Notes under the pieces: generated by a model
The model's database searches: none
What the model was told of the DNA's origin: nothing
Seen by the model: only the letters and a program-made list of their open reading frames with translations
Translations under genes and position numbers: made by a program
In this document: piece after piece, positions 43,848-52,215 of the stretch
Layout: each line of letters starts with the position of its first letter
How positions within the stretch are numbered: the stretch's first letter is position 1
From: CAZFOB01 sp964520325
GTDB lineage: Bacteria > Actinomycetota > JAICYB01
Length of the DNA: 64,000 nt
NCBI GenBank assembly: GCA_964520325.1
Contig: CAZFOB010000006.1
Location: 1 to 64,000 of the forward strand
Direction: 5' to 3'

Positions 43848-43905
43848 CCGTTTCCCCCAGATTCGAGTACGGCAACACTATCACCGCCCGCTTCGGAAAA
43901 AAGCT

Positions 43906-44586
43906 CTACATGTCAGTGAAAGTCGACTGGTACGACCCGACGCCCTTGAAGGACTTCCGGTGCACAGGAGACGGACCAAGCGCCCGGATCGCCGCCCAGT
44001 GCTCGTCTGACCCGTATCCCTTGTTCGAAGCGAAGTGGTAGCCCGGGTACTCGAGGTCGAGCAGCACCATGTACGCGTCCCGCGAGACTTTGGCCACGAT
44101 CGAGGCGGCCGCTACGGCCGCCGAGTTCGCGTCGGCCTTCGGCAGCCCGATGTGGGGCGCTCCCCCGTCCTCCAGCGGAAAATGGTCGCTGATCACGTAG
44201 TCGGGCCGTGGTGCGAGCTTCTTCACGGCGCGGCGGAGTGCCGCCAGGTTGCTGACTCCGAGTCGCTGGTCGTCGATATCCTCAGGTGAAACCACCACAT
44301 AGGACACCGCGATCGCGACCCGAAGGATCTCGGCGGCGCATACCTCACGCTCCTCTGCGGTGAGCATCTTCGAATCGCACAGGTTGTCGGGGAACGTCGA
44401 GGAATCAAGGGTGACCGCAGCGCACACGAGCGGTCCGGCCAGAGCCCCGCGGCCGACTTCGTCCACCCCGGCGACGTAGCGGAAGCCCTGGCGAGCAAGG
44501 ATGACCTCGAGTCGTCCGGCGTACTTCTTCTGAGGAGCAGCCTTCGTCTTGGCCTTCTTGCGAGCGCCGGTTGTGCGCGTAGCCAT
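43906..44586 (-). CDS. rnhB: Ribonuclease HII
   Basis: Removes RNA:DNA hybrids and misincorporated ribonucleotides. The acidic catalytic residues are visible: Asp and Glu in VAGVDEVGRGALAGPL, Asp in VISDHFPL, and later ADANSAAVAAASIVAKVSRD. A Lys-rich N-terminal extension of about 30 residues (GARKKAKTKAAPQKKY) precedes the core. 226 aa. Between lepB and DUF2469 as expected in actinobacteria. Confidence 0.95.
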   Translation of the reverse strand: MATRTTGARKKAKTKAAPQKKYAGRLEVILARQGFRYVAGVDEVGRGALAGPLVCAAVTLDSSTFPDNLCDSKMLTAEEREVCAAEILRVAIAVSYVVVSPEDIDDQRLGVSNLAALRRAVKKLAPRPDYVISDHFPLEDGGAPHIGLPKADANSAAVAAASIVAKVSRDAYMVLLDLEYPGYHFASNKGYGSDEHWAAIRALGPSPVHRKSFKGVGSYQSTFTDM

Positions 44587-44607
44587 CGGGGCCGAGGGTA
44601 CTGGGAG

Positions 44608-45393
44608 CTAGAGACCGTCGAACCGGGTGGGCGGCCAGACGGTGACGAATGCCTTCCCGACGATGCCGTCACGGTCGATCCCGGAAAACGTTCGGCTGTC
44701 GGAAGAGTTCGCACGGTTGTCGCCGAGGACGTAGTACTGGTCCTTGGGCACCACGAAAGCCGGCACCGTATCGCCGTCCTTCTGTGGACCCTCGTCGGAG
44801 CTGTGCGCGAACTCGATCAGCTCGCCATCTTTCGGTGTGCCCTTGCGGTCGACCGGCACACAGCCCGGCGCGTCGCACACGAAGACGTCGCCGTCGAAGA
44901 GCGCCACGGTCTCTCCGGGCAGAGCCGCGATGCGCTTGATGAAGTCGCGGGTGTCGCCGGTCGGCAGTCCAAAGGCCTCCGCGAACCAGTTCAATGCCCC
45001 GCGCACGAGTCCCGCGTCACAACCCGACCGATCGGCGCTTGCAGAATCACACGGGTCCGGATAGGGATCGCGGAACACGACGACGTCACCACGTTTGGGC
45101 TCCCCGAAGCGGTAGCTCAATTTGTTGACGAGCACGCGATCGCCGCGCGCGAGCGTCGGCTCCATCGACGCCGACGGGATGTAGAACGCTTGGACGAGGA
45201 ATGCTTTGATCAGCAGCGCAATCACAAGAGCGAGAGCGATGAGGACAGGCAGCTCGCGAAAGAACTTGAGCACTCCCCGGCCGGAACGCTTCGGCTTTGA
45301 CTCGGCTGCTGGGGTGCCTTCATCCTCGTCGAGGTCAATCTCAGGCGCCCGGTCCTGATCAGATGGAGCGCCTGAAGGCGCATCCGGCGACAC
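44608..45393 (-). CDS. lepB: Signal peptidase I, first paralogue
   Basis: Membrane serine protease that cleaves Sec signal peptides. The N-terminus is acidic and cytoplasmic, then one membrane segment (PVLIALALVIALLIKAFLVQ). The catalytic Ser is in PSASMEPTLARGD, the catalytic Lys in DFIKRIAALPGET, and box E in YYVLGDNRANSSDSRTF. 261 aa. It lies 5 nt downstream of rplS. A second lepB is on the other side of rplS, so the two flank the ribosomal gene. Confidence 0.96.
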   Translation of the reverse strand: MSPDAPSGAPSDQDRAPEIDLDEDEGTPAAESKPKRSGRGVLKFFRELPVLIALALVIALLIKAFLVQAFYIPSASMEPTLARGDRVLVNKLSYRFGEPKRGDVVVFRDPYPDPCDSASADRSGCDAGLVRGALNWFAEAFGLPTGDTRDFIKRIAALPGETVALFDGDVFVCDAPGCVPVDRKGTPKDGELIEFAHSSDEGPQKDGDTVPAFVVPKDQYYVLGDNRANSSDSRTFSGIDRDGIVGKAFVTVWPPTRFDGL

Positions 45394-45398
45394 GTGTG

Positions 45399-45752
45399 CT
45401 AGTCCCGCTTCTCTTTGATCCGTGCCGCTTTCCCAACTCTGTCCCGAAGGTAGTACAGCTTGCTCCTGCGAACGTCCCCACGCGTGGCGATCTCGATCGA
45501 TGCGATCGATGGTGAGTGCACGGGGAAGGTGCGCTCGACGCCGACGCCGAACGAGATCTTCCTGACGGTGAATGTTTCGCTGATCCCACCTCCGCGTCGC
45601 CTGATCACCACGCCCTGAAAGGTTTGCACGCGTTCGCGCGTCCCTTCTGTGACTCGGACATTCACCTTGACGGTGTCGCCGGGCGAAAAGCGCGGGAGAT
45701 CGCTCTTGAGAACCTCGGATCCGATGACATCGGACATGTTGAGCTTGGCCAT
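45399..45752 (-). CDS. rplS: Ribosomal protein L19
   Basis: Large-subunit protein at the 30S-50S interface. The 117-aa product starts MAKLNMSDVIGSEVLKSDLP and contains SPGDTVKVNVRVTEGTRERV, QTFQGVVIRRRGGGISETF and VERTFPVHSPSIASIEI. The frame is open to 45839, but the ATG at 45752 matches the family N-terminus. It sits between the two lepB genes. Confidence 0.97.
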   Translation of the reverse strand: MAKLNMSDVIGSEVLKSDLPRFSPGDTVKVNVRVTEGTRERVQTFQGVVIRRRGGGISETFTVRKISFGVGVERTFPVHSPSIASIEIATRGDVRRSKLYYLRDRVGKAARIKEKRD

Positions 45753-45819
45753 AGTGGTCACCAGACTTGTTCGAAGGGATGAGTCAGAGGATGATACCGC
45801 GCACGGGCTCCGGGCGGGC

Positions 45820-46566
45820 TCAGCCGCCTCTGACGCCACCCGGGGGCCAGATCCGGACCACGACCTTGCCGACGAAGTTGTCGTCGTCCACAGGACCGAA
45901 CGAACGACTGTCGGCTGAAGCCGCGCGGTTGTCCCCCATCATGAAGTAGCTGCCTTGGGGGATCACCACGTTCGCGAGCGTCGAAGAGTCCTTCTGCGGA
46001 CCTCGCTTCGCATCGCTCGGGAGCTCGACCTTCACCCCGTCCACCGGCGCTCCGTCATCGGAGACCGGATCGCAACCGGACGCAGCGCACACGAAGGCAT
46101 CTCCGTTGTGGACGGCGATCGTCTCGCCCGGCAACCCGATGATGCGCTTGACGAGGTCCTCCTTGCTCCCTGTTGGCAACCCGAAGACCTCGGCGAACCA
46201 GTCAAGTGTCTTCCGCGGAAGACTCGGGTTGCATGCAGGCGAGGCGTTCACTTCGCCGCAGTTGCTTCGTGGATCGCTGAAGATCACGACATCGCCGCGC
46301 TTGGGATCACCGAAGCGGTAGCTGTACTTCCCAACAAGCACGCGCTGGCTCGGCTCGAGCGTCGGCAACATCGACTGCTGCTCGATGTAGAACGCTTGCA
46401 CGACGAACGCCTTGATCAGCAGAGCGATGACAAGCGCTACGCCGATGAGAACCGGCAGCTCCTTGAGGAACCGCACGGCAGATGCTCGTCCGGACTCGCC
46501 TTCAGTGTCGTTCCGCGCGACCGAGGACGCCACCGCCACGCGCGGCGGCGATGCGAGCGCGCTCAC
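45820..46566 (-). CDS. lepB: Signal peptidase I, second paralogue
   Basis: 248-aa paralogue of the signal peptidase downstream of rplS. The membrane segment is PVLIGVALVIALLIKAFVVQ; the catalytic Ser lies in EQQSMLPTLEPSQ and the Lys in DLVKRIIGLPGET. The box E equivalent is YFMMGDNRAASADSRSF. The frame extends upstream to 46767 across the end of sseA, but that part is Arg-rich and non-conserved; a GTG at 46566 is the best start. Two signal peptidases may divide substrates. Confidence 0.9.
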   Translation of the reverse strand: MSALASPPRVAVASSVARNDTEGESGRASAVRFLKELPVLIGVALVIALLIKAFVVQAFYIEQQSMLPTLEPSQRVLVGKYSYRFGDPKRGDVVIFSDPRSNCGEVNASPACNPSLPRKTLDWFAEVFGLPTGSKEDLVKRIIGLPGETIAVHNGDAFVCAASGCDPVSDDGAPVDGVKVELPSDAKRGPQKDSSTLANVVIPQGSYFMMGDNRAASADSRSFGPVDDDNFVGKVVVRIWPPGGVRGG

Positions 46567-46658
46567 AAGCGGTGCCCGTTCGACCGGCAGCAGGGGCAGC
46601 TCGAAATCACCCGGCAGTTGCGGGCCGTACGCTGGTGCGCGTTCGCGTAACAGCTTTG

Positions 46659-47501
46659 CTACGCGCCCTTCTCGACAGGCACGCCGACGAGCGACCCGTA
46701 CTCGGTCCACGAACCGTCGTAGTTGCGCACGTTGGGCACACCGAGCAGCTCGTGCAGCACGAACCACGTATGCGCGGACCTCTCACCGATGCGGCAGTAC
46801 GCGATGGTGTCCTTGCCGAGATCGATGCCCTCTTCGCTGTACAGCTCCTTTAGCTCATCTGCCGGCTTGAAGGTCCCGTCGTCCTCGCGAACCGTCTTCG
46901 ACCACGGGATGTTCTTCGCGGATGGGACGTGTCCGGGCACCATCGCCGACTCCTGCGGAAGGTGTGGCGGGGCCATCAGCTCACCGGAGAACTCCTGCGG
47001 CGACCGGACGTCCACCAGGTTCTGCTTGTCGATCGCCGCGAGCACGTCGTCGCGCCACGCCCGGATCTTCGTGTTGGGTTCCTTGGGCGAGTACGACGTT
47101 GCCGGGCGAGCCGGCACCTCGTCGGTGAGCTCGCGTCCTTCGAGCTCCCACTTCTTGCGCCCGCCGTCCATGAGCTTGGCGTCGCCGTGCCCGTAGTACT
47201 GCAGGTACCAGTAGGCGTACGCAGCGAACCAGTTGTTGTTGCCGCCGTAGAGCACGATCTGACTGTCCTCGGACACGCCGCTCTTGGCGAGCAGTTCGGC
47301 CAGAGCCGTGTTCGAGATGAAGTCGCGGCGCAGCGGATCTTGCAGGTCACTCCGCCAATTCCACGCGATCGCTCCCGGGATGTGACCGCGGCCGTACGCC
47401 TCGGTGTCCTCGTCGACTTCGACGACGACGATGTTGTCCTCGTCCTTGTGCTCCTCGACCCAATCGGTCGAGACGAGCACGTCCTTCGCGTAGTCACCCA
47501 T
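46659..47501 (-). CDS. sseA: Thiosulfate sulfurtransferase (double rhodanese)
   Basis: 280-aa two-domain rhodanese. The N-terminal inactive half begins VLVSTDWVEEHKDEDNIVVV; the C-terminal half contains the active Cys in IAYCRIGERSAHTWFVLHEL. Other landmarks are IVLYGGNNNWFAAYAYW and MDGGRKKWELEGREL. Transfers sulfane sulfur; the physiological partner is not shown. It lies between trmD and the second lepB and is not part of the usual translation cluster. Confidence 0.92.
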   Translation of the reverse strand: MGDYAKDVLVSTDWVEEHKDEDNIVVVEVDEDTEAYGRGHIPGAIAWNWRSDLQDPLRRDFISNTALAELLAKSGVSEDSQIVLYGGNNNWFAAYAYWYLQYYGHGDAKLMDGGRKKWELEGRELTDEVPARPATSYSPKEPNTKIRAWRDDVLAAIDKQNLVDVRSPQEFSGELMAPPHLPQESAMVPGHVPSAKNIPWSKTVREDDGTFKPADELKELYSEEGIDLGKDTIAYCRIGERSAHTWFVLHELLGVPNVRNYDGSWTEYGSLVGVPVEKGA

Positions 47502-47617
47502 GCGCGTTCCTCCTTCTCAATGAACCTGGCTCATGAACCTGGCGTTGTTCGCCCCTGGCGATAGCAACCCCCAGCCTCGGGTGCAGATTTCGTGAGGGGA
47601 ACCTCAGGGGAAGGCGG

Positions 47618-48298
47618 TCATCGTAACAAGTCGGGTCGGCGTTTCTCCGTTCGAGAGAGCGACTCGTCGCGCCGCCAGCCCTCGATGGCGGCGTGGTCTC
47701 CGGACAGCAGGACGTCGGGAACGGCGTGCCCTCGAAGCTCCGCCGGGCGGGTGTAATGCGGGTAGTCGAGGCGTTCGTCCTGAAACGAGTCCTGGGCGAC
47801 GGACTCCGCGTCGCCAACCACCCCGGGGATCAGGCGCGCTACAGCGTCGAGCACGACGAGCGCGGCCGCCTCGCCGCCGGCGAGGACGTAGTCGCCGATG
47901 GAAAGCTCTTCGTCCACGAGGTGCTCCGCCACGCGTTCGTCCACACCTTCATACCGTCCGCACAGAAGGACGATCCATCCGAGATCGGCAAACTCCCGGG
48001 CTCGTCGCTGACGAAACGTCCCGCCCTGCGGTGTGAGCAGCACGATGCGTGGCTCGTTGTGCTTGCGCGCCGGCGCGATCGCTTCGATGGCGCGGAACCA
48101 CGGCTCAGCGGTCATCACCATCCCGGGCCCCCCGCCGTACGGTTCGTCGTCAACCCTGCGGCGCGGGTCGGTGGTGTGCTCGCGCAGATCGTGCACGCGG
48201 ACATCGACCAACCCCTTCGCGACGGCCTTCCCCAGCAATGCCGAGCGGACGAAGGGCTCCACTGCCTCGGGAAAGATCGTGACGATGTCGACTCGCAT
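47618..48298 (-). CDS. trmD: tRNA (guanine-N1)-methyltransferase
   Basis: Methylates G37 of tRNA. The 226-aa SPOUT protein starts VDIVTIFPEAVEPFV and contains the SAM-binding trefoil knot (LLCGRYEGVDERV, ELSIGDYVLAGGEAAALVV) and the substrate segment YGGGPGMVM. Conserved C-terminal PHYTRPAELRGHAVPDVLLS is present. The start overlaps the sortase stop by 1 nt (TAATG). Confidence 0.97.
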   Translation of the reverse strand: MRVDIVTIFPEAVEPFVRSALLGKAVAKGLVDVRVHDLREHTTDPRRRVDDEPYGGGPGMVMTAEPWFRAIEAIAPARKHNEPRIVLLTPQGGTFRQRRAREFADLGWIVLLCGRYEGVDERVAEHLVDEELSIGDYVLAGGEAAALVVLDAVARLIPGVVGDAESVAQDSFQDERLDYPHYTRPAELRGHAVPDVLLSGDHAAIEGWRRDESLSRTEKRRPDLLR

Positions 48299-48882
48299 TA
48301 CGCGGTGACAAGCTCGGCTCGCGCGACGACGCGCTCACGATGCGTCCGCGCGATGGTGTCGAAGGAGCCGCCGCACGTGATGAGCGTGACGACCTGCTTC
48401 TTGCCCTTACTGAGCAGGTCGGTCGCGTCGATGTTGCGGTCGTAGTTCTTGACCCATGTGATGCGGTAGACAAGCTCGTGCTTCTTTCCCTTGACGATCA
48501 CCTTGTTACCCCGCTTGAGCTTGCTCAGGTCGTAGAAGACGCCCTGAACCCCATTCCAGTCGTGATGGCCGTCCAGCAGCAGGTTGCCCTTCCCGGCCTT
48601 GCGTCCGGCCCACCAACCGACGTCGCCCGCGGTGCCGGGGCTTGCCATCTTGCCGTCGGGGTCCGTCCACACCGGTACAGCGGACGCATCGACATCGATC
48701 TTTGGGATCACGAGCTTCACTGGTGTGAAACTCGGGATCTCGACAGGCTTGGCGATCACACGCTGGACGATCGGCTCTGAGCGCACCGACTCCACCGGGA
48801 GATACGCCGCAGCGATCGCGAGAGCGGAAGCACCGATCATGAATGGGCCGCGGAGCCGCGCGGCCAGGGTAGAGATGCGCAT
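48298..48882 (-). CDS. Sortase, class E/F type
   Basis: Membrane-anchored transpeptidase that links surface proteins to the wall or assembles pili. N-terminal signal anchor (GPFMIGASALAIAAAYLP), then a sortase barrel with the catalytic His in LDGHHDWNGVQG, Cys in TLITCGGSF and Arg in THRERVVARA. 194 aa, typical of the small actinobacterial E/F sortases. No LPxTG substrate or pilin gene is adjacent. It sits between rimM and trmD, an unusual place for a sortase. Confidence 0.85.
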   Translation of the reverse strand: MRISTLAARLRGPFMIGASALAIAAAYLPVESVRSEPIVQRVIAKPVEIPSFTPVKLVIPKIDVDASAVPVWTDPDGKMASPGTAGDVGWWAGRKAGKGNLLLDGHHDWNGVQGVFYDLSKLKRGNKVIVKGKKHELVYRITWVKNYDRNIDATDLLSKGKKQVVTLITCGGSFDTIARTHRERVVARAELVTA

Positions 48883-48944
48883 CACCTCGATGCTACCCCG
48901 GGCTTCTCAGACGTTGGCAGATGGTTCGTGCGGACGCCGGTGAG

Positions 48945-49466
48945 CTAGTCGAGTAGGCCGGGGAACGGCTCGATCGTGATGCGGGTGCGCGGCTCGACGG
49001 TTCGCACGACGTCCCCGATGAGCGGGATCAGGTACTCGCGCTCTGTCGACTTTCCCTTTCCGGTAACAACGAGCACTTCGTTGGCGGCTTGGTGAAGCAC
49101 ATCGGTCACATCGCCGATCGTGCGACCGTCGGTCGTTACAACGGTGCAGCCGACGAGGTCGTGATCCCAGTACTCGCCTTGTTCGAGCGGACGCGCGTCC
49201 GCAGCGTCGATGAAGAGCTCGACGCCGCGCAGGCTCTCGGCACCCGTGCGGTCATCGATCTGCTCGAAGGTGACGATGGTGTGGTCGCGATGCACGCGCG
49301 AGGTACGCACCGTGAGCGTGCGTTCGGCCGTCAAGAGACGGGATCCCGGCGCGAATCGCTCCGGCGCGTCGCTCTCGACGGCGACTTCGACCTCACCCCG
49401 AAGGCCCACCGCTCGTCCGATGCGCCCGACGAAGAGCCTGTATGCGCTATGGGACGCCTCGTCCAA
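48945..49466 (-). CDS. rimM: Ribosome maturation factor RimM
   Basis: Binds S19 and helps mature the 30S head. The 173-aa product has the N-terminal RimM barrel (LFVGRIGRAVGLRGEVEVAV) and the PRC-barrel C-terminus (YWDHDLVGCTVVTTDGRTIG, VLVVTGKGKSTEREYLIPL). Five nt after the KH gene stop; rpsP-KH-rimM-trmD is the standard order. Confidence 0.96.
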   Translation of the reverse strand: MDEASHSAYRLFVGRIGRAVGLRGEVEVAVESDAPERFAPGSRLLTAERTLTVRTSRVHRDHTIVTFEQIDDRTGAESLRGVELFIDAADARPLEQGEYWDHDLVGCTVVTTDGRTIGDVTDVLHQAANEVLVVTGKGKSTEREYLIPLIGDVVRTVEPRTRITIEPFPGLLD

Positions 49467-49471
49467 TATTG

Positions 49472-49702
49472 CTACTGGATGATCTCGACGATCGCGGACT
49501 TGCCTTCGCGCATAGCCGCGGCCCGGATGAGCTCGCGTAGCGCCTTGGCCACGCGGCCGTTGCGGCCGATGACCTTCCCCATGTCGTCTGGAGCGACGTA
49601 GATCTGGAGGATCATCGCGCGCTGACCCTCAAGCGTCTCGATCCTGACCTGATCCGCGTCGTCGACGAGATAAGAGGTGACGAACCGCAGAAGCTCTTTC
49701 AC
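49472..49702 (-). CDS. khpA: KH-domain RNA-binding protein (KhpA)
   Basis: 76-aa single KH domain. The GxxG loop is VIGRNGRVAKALRELI, and the core starts VKELLRFVTSYLVDDADQVR. The GTG at 49702 overlaps the rpsP stop by 4 nt (GTGA). The open frame to 50008 is only the shadow of rpsP in another frame. KhpA pairs with a second KH protein (KhpB) in other bacteria and may act as an RNA chaperone. Confidence 0.94.
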   Translation of the reverse strand: MKELLRFVTSYLVDDADQVRIETLEGQRAMILQIYVAPDDMGKVIGRNGRVAKALRELIRAAAMREGKSAIVEIIQ

Positions 49703-50178
49703 GCCTCGGTGCTCTCGGCGCTCTCGGCTGTGACGTTCTCCGGGACTTCGGGCGCCTCCGCAGCAACTTCTTCGGGAGCCGCCGGCGGAGGAGCCGCGGC
49801 AGGCTCCGGTTTGGCCTCGGCGGCCTCGGCCTTGGCGTTCTTGGCCTCGGCAGCCTGTGCCTTGGCCGCCTCGATCTTCGCGGTCTCCTTGTGCTTCTTC
49901 GGCTTCTTGGGGGCCGGTCCCTTGTCGGCCACGAAGGTGCTCCAGATGCCGGTGCGCTTCAGGAGCGCGATCACCGAGTCGCTCGGCTTGGCGCCCTTGC
50001 GGAGCCATTCGAGAGCCTTTTCGCCGTCGACGGTGATCTCGCTCGGGTTGGTCATCGGGTTGTACTGCCCGATGGCTTCGATGAACCTGCCGTCGCGCGG
50101 CGAGCGCTGATCGGCGATGACCACGCGGTAGTGGGGCTGCTTGCGCTTACCAACGCGCTTCAATCTGATCCTGACCAA
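49699..50178 (-). CDS. rpsP: Ribosomal protein S16 with Ala/Glu-rich tail
   Basis: 159-aa product. The S16 core is at residues 1-80 (MVRIRLKRVGKRKQPHYRV, VADQRSPRDGRFIEAIGQYN, LLKRTGIWSTF). A low-complexity Ala/Glu/Pro/Lys tail follows (residues 85-159), about double the core length. Other actinobacteria also have extended S16 tails. First gene of the rpsP-khpA-rimM run, divergent from the S9 peptidase. Confidence 0.96.
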   Translation of the reverse strand: MVRIRLKRVGKRKQPHYRVVIADQRSPRDGRFIEAIGQYNPMTNPSEITVDGEKALEWLRKGAKPSDSVIALLKRTGIWSTFVADKGPAPKKPKKHKETAKIEAAKAQAAEAKNAKAEAAEAKPEPAAAPPPAAPEEVAAEAPEVPENVTAESAESTEA

Positions 50179-50256
50179 TTCAGTGTCCCTCTCGAAAGAC
50201 GTGTCGGCCGGGGGCCTGCTGGCCGACGAGCGGCCCGACGAGACAAGATACCAGTC

Positions 50257-52215
50257 ATGGCGGGTCGAAGGGGCGGGGCCAAGAAGTCGGGGATGCGTCC
50301 CGAGGACGTCTACGAGCTCACCTCGGTCTCCGACCCGCGGGTGTCGCCGGACGGTCTGACCTGTGCGTTCGTCCTCACGACCATCGATCGGGACGAGTCG
50401 AAGTACGCGAGCTCCATCTGGCTGGTCGCCACCGACGGATCCGGGGAGCCGCGGAGGTTCACCTATGGCGACCGCCGTGACGCCTCACCGCGCTGGTCGC
50501 CCGACGGGACCCGTCTGGCCTTCGTGTCCAACCGCGAAACCGAGAAGGCGGCTCAGATCTACGTCATCTGCCTCGACGGGGGTGAAGCGACCAAGCTCAC
50601 CGATCTCAAGGAGAGCGCCGAGGACATCGCATGGTCTCCGGACGGCAGCCACATCGCGTTCACGTCTCGCGTCCGCGCGGCGGCCTACGACGAGGAGGAG
50701 GACCGCAAGCGCGCTCCCCGCCATTTCACGACGCTCAAGTACAAGCTGGAGAGCGTCGGATGGATCGCCGATCGTCCGAAGCACCTGTTCGTGGTTCCGG
50801 CGGACAACTCCGCTGAACCGAAACAACTCACGGACGGTGGTCACCAGCACAACTCCCCCAACTGGTCCCCGGACGGACTGCACATCGCGTTCACAGCCGC
50901 GCGCCACAAGAACTGGGACATCGACGTCGTCAACGACATCTACGTGATCGCCGCAAAGGGCGGCCGTCCGAAGAAGATCACCAGGACGCAGGACGGATGC
51001 AGCCTCCCGTCCTTCTCTGCCGACGGCACGCGCATCGCCTACAACTGCACACCTGGACGCGATGGCACGCGGCACACCCACGTCGGCGTCGTCCATCTCG
51101 AAACGCGGGACACGAAATTGCTGTCGACCTCGCTCGATCGCAATTGTTTGCCGTTCATGCCGATCTGGATCTCGCCGAAGCAGATCCTGTTCGCCGTGGA
51201 GGATCACGGGAACAACGCGCTGTACACCGTCCCCGCGAGCGGCGCCCGCAAATCGACCGCGGCGCTCGAAGGCAAGGTACTGCGGCTCGCCGGCCACGAC
51301 ATCGCAGGCGGCGTCGGCGTGCACGTGCAAACCACGCCGACGGCACTCCCGGAGCTGTACTGCGGCGACAAACAGTTGACGAACTTCGGCAAGGGCTTCC
51401 GCAAGCAACGCGAGCTCGTCAAGCCGCAACGCTTCACGGCCAGATCGGCGGACGGCACGGTTGTCGAAGCCTGGATCATGAAGCCCGCGGGATGGCGACC
51501 CGGCAAGAAGTATCCGGTGCTGCTGAACATCCACGGGGGACCGTTCACGCAATACGGCAACACGTTCTTCGACGAGTTCCAGGTGCAGTGCGGAGCCGGC
51601 TATGTCGTCGTCTACTGCAACCCTCGCGGCTCGTCCGGCTACTCGCAGGATTGGGGCGCAGCGATCAACGGGCCCAAGCTCGGGGGCTCGGGCTGGGGCA
51701 CCGTCGACTACGAGGACGTCATTGCGGTCATCGATACGGCCCTAAAGAAGTTCGAGTTCTGCGATCGGAAGCGTGTCGGCGTGATGGGCGGCAGCTACGG
51801 CGGCTACATGACGAGTTGGATCGTCGGGCACACCGATCGGTTCAAGGCCGCGTGCTCTGAGCGCGCAGTGAACTTCTGGCCGTCGATGCACGGGTCGTCC
51901 GACTTCGGCTGGCCGTTCGCCGCGCAATTCGGGACCTCGGTCATCGACGACTACGACGGATGGACGAAGATGTCGCCACTCGCGTACGCGGAGAACATCA
52001 CCACGCCTCTGCTGATCATGCACTCGGAGAACGATCTGCGATGCCCGATCGAGCAGGCCGAGCAACTGTTCACGATCCTGCGACTGCTGGAGCACGACGT
52101 GGAGTTCGTCCGATTCCCCGCCGAGTCGCACGAGCTCACGCGCAGCGGTTCACCGGTCCACCGGGTACAGCGCTTCGAGATCCTGCTCGATTGGTTCGCC
52201 CGAAAGCTCAAGTGA
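50257..52215 (+). CDS. S9-family prolyl oligopeptidase-like serine peptidase
   Basis: 652-aa peptidase. N-terminal half carries a WD40-like/PD40 propeller (SPDGLTCAFVLTTIDRD, ASPRWSPDGTRLAFVSN, DIAWSPDGSHIAFTSR, NSPNWSPDGLHIAF). The C-terminal alpha/beta-hydrolase domain has the nucleophile in VMGGSYGGYMTSW (Ser about 513), Asp in HSENDLRCP and His in ESHELTRSG. Resembles acylaminoacyl-peptidase/dipeptidyl-peptidase enzymes. Its stop overlaps the first cyclase fusion by 4 nt (GTGA), so the genes are translationally coupled. The product may process a small peptide or signal for that operon; this is inference. Confidence 0.92.
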   Translation: MAGRRGGAKKSGMRPEDVYELTSVSDPRVSPDGLTCAFVLTTIDRDESKYASSIWLVATDGSGEPRRFTYGDRRDASPRWSPDGTRLAFVSNRETEKAAQIYVICLDGGEATKLTDLKESAEDIAWSPDGSHIAFTSRVRAAAYDEEEDRKRAPRHFTTLKYKLESVGWIADRPKHLFVVPADNSAEPKQLTDGGHQHNSPNWSPDGLHIAFTAARHKNWDIDVVNDIYVIAAKGGRPKKITRTQDGCSLPSFSADGTRIAYNCTPGRDGTRHTHVGVVHLETRDTKLLSTSLDRNCLPFMPIWISPKQILFAVEDHGNNALYTVPASGARKSTAALEGKVLRLAGHDIAGGVGVHVQTTPTALPELYCGDKQLTNFGKGFRKQRELVKPQRFTARSADGTVVEAWIMKPAGWRPGKKYPVLLNIHGGPFTQYGNTFFDEFQVQCGAGYVVVYCNPRGSSGYSQDWGAAINGPKLGGSGWGTVDYEDVIAVIDTALKKFEFCDRKRVGVMGGSYGGYMTSWIVGHTDRFKAACSERAVNFWPSMHGSSDFGWPFAAQFGTSVIDDYDGWTKMSPLAYAENITTPLLIMHSENDLRCPIEQAEQLFTILRLLEHDVEFVRFPAESHELTRSGSPVHRVQRFEILLDWFARKLK

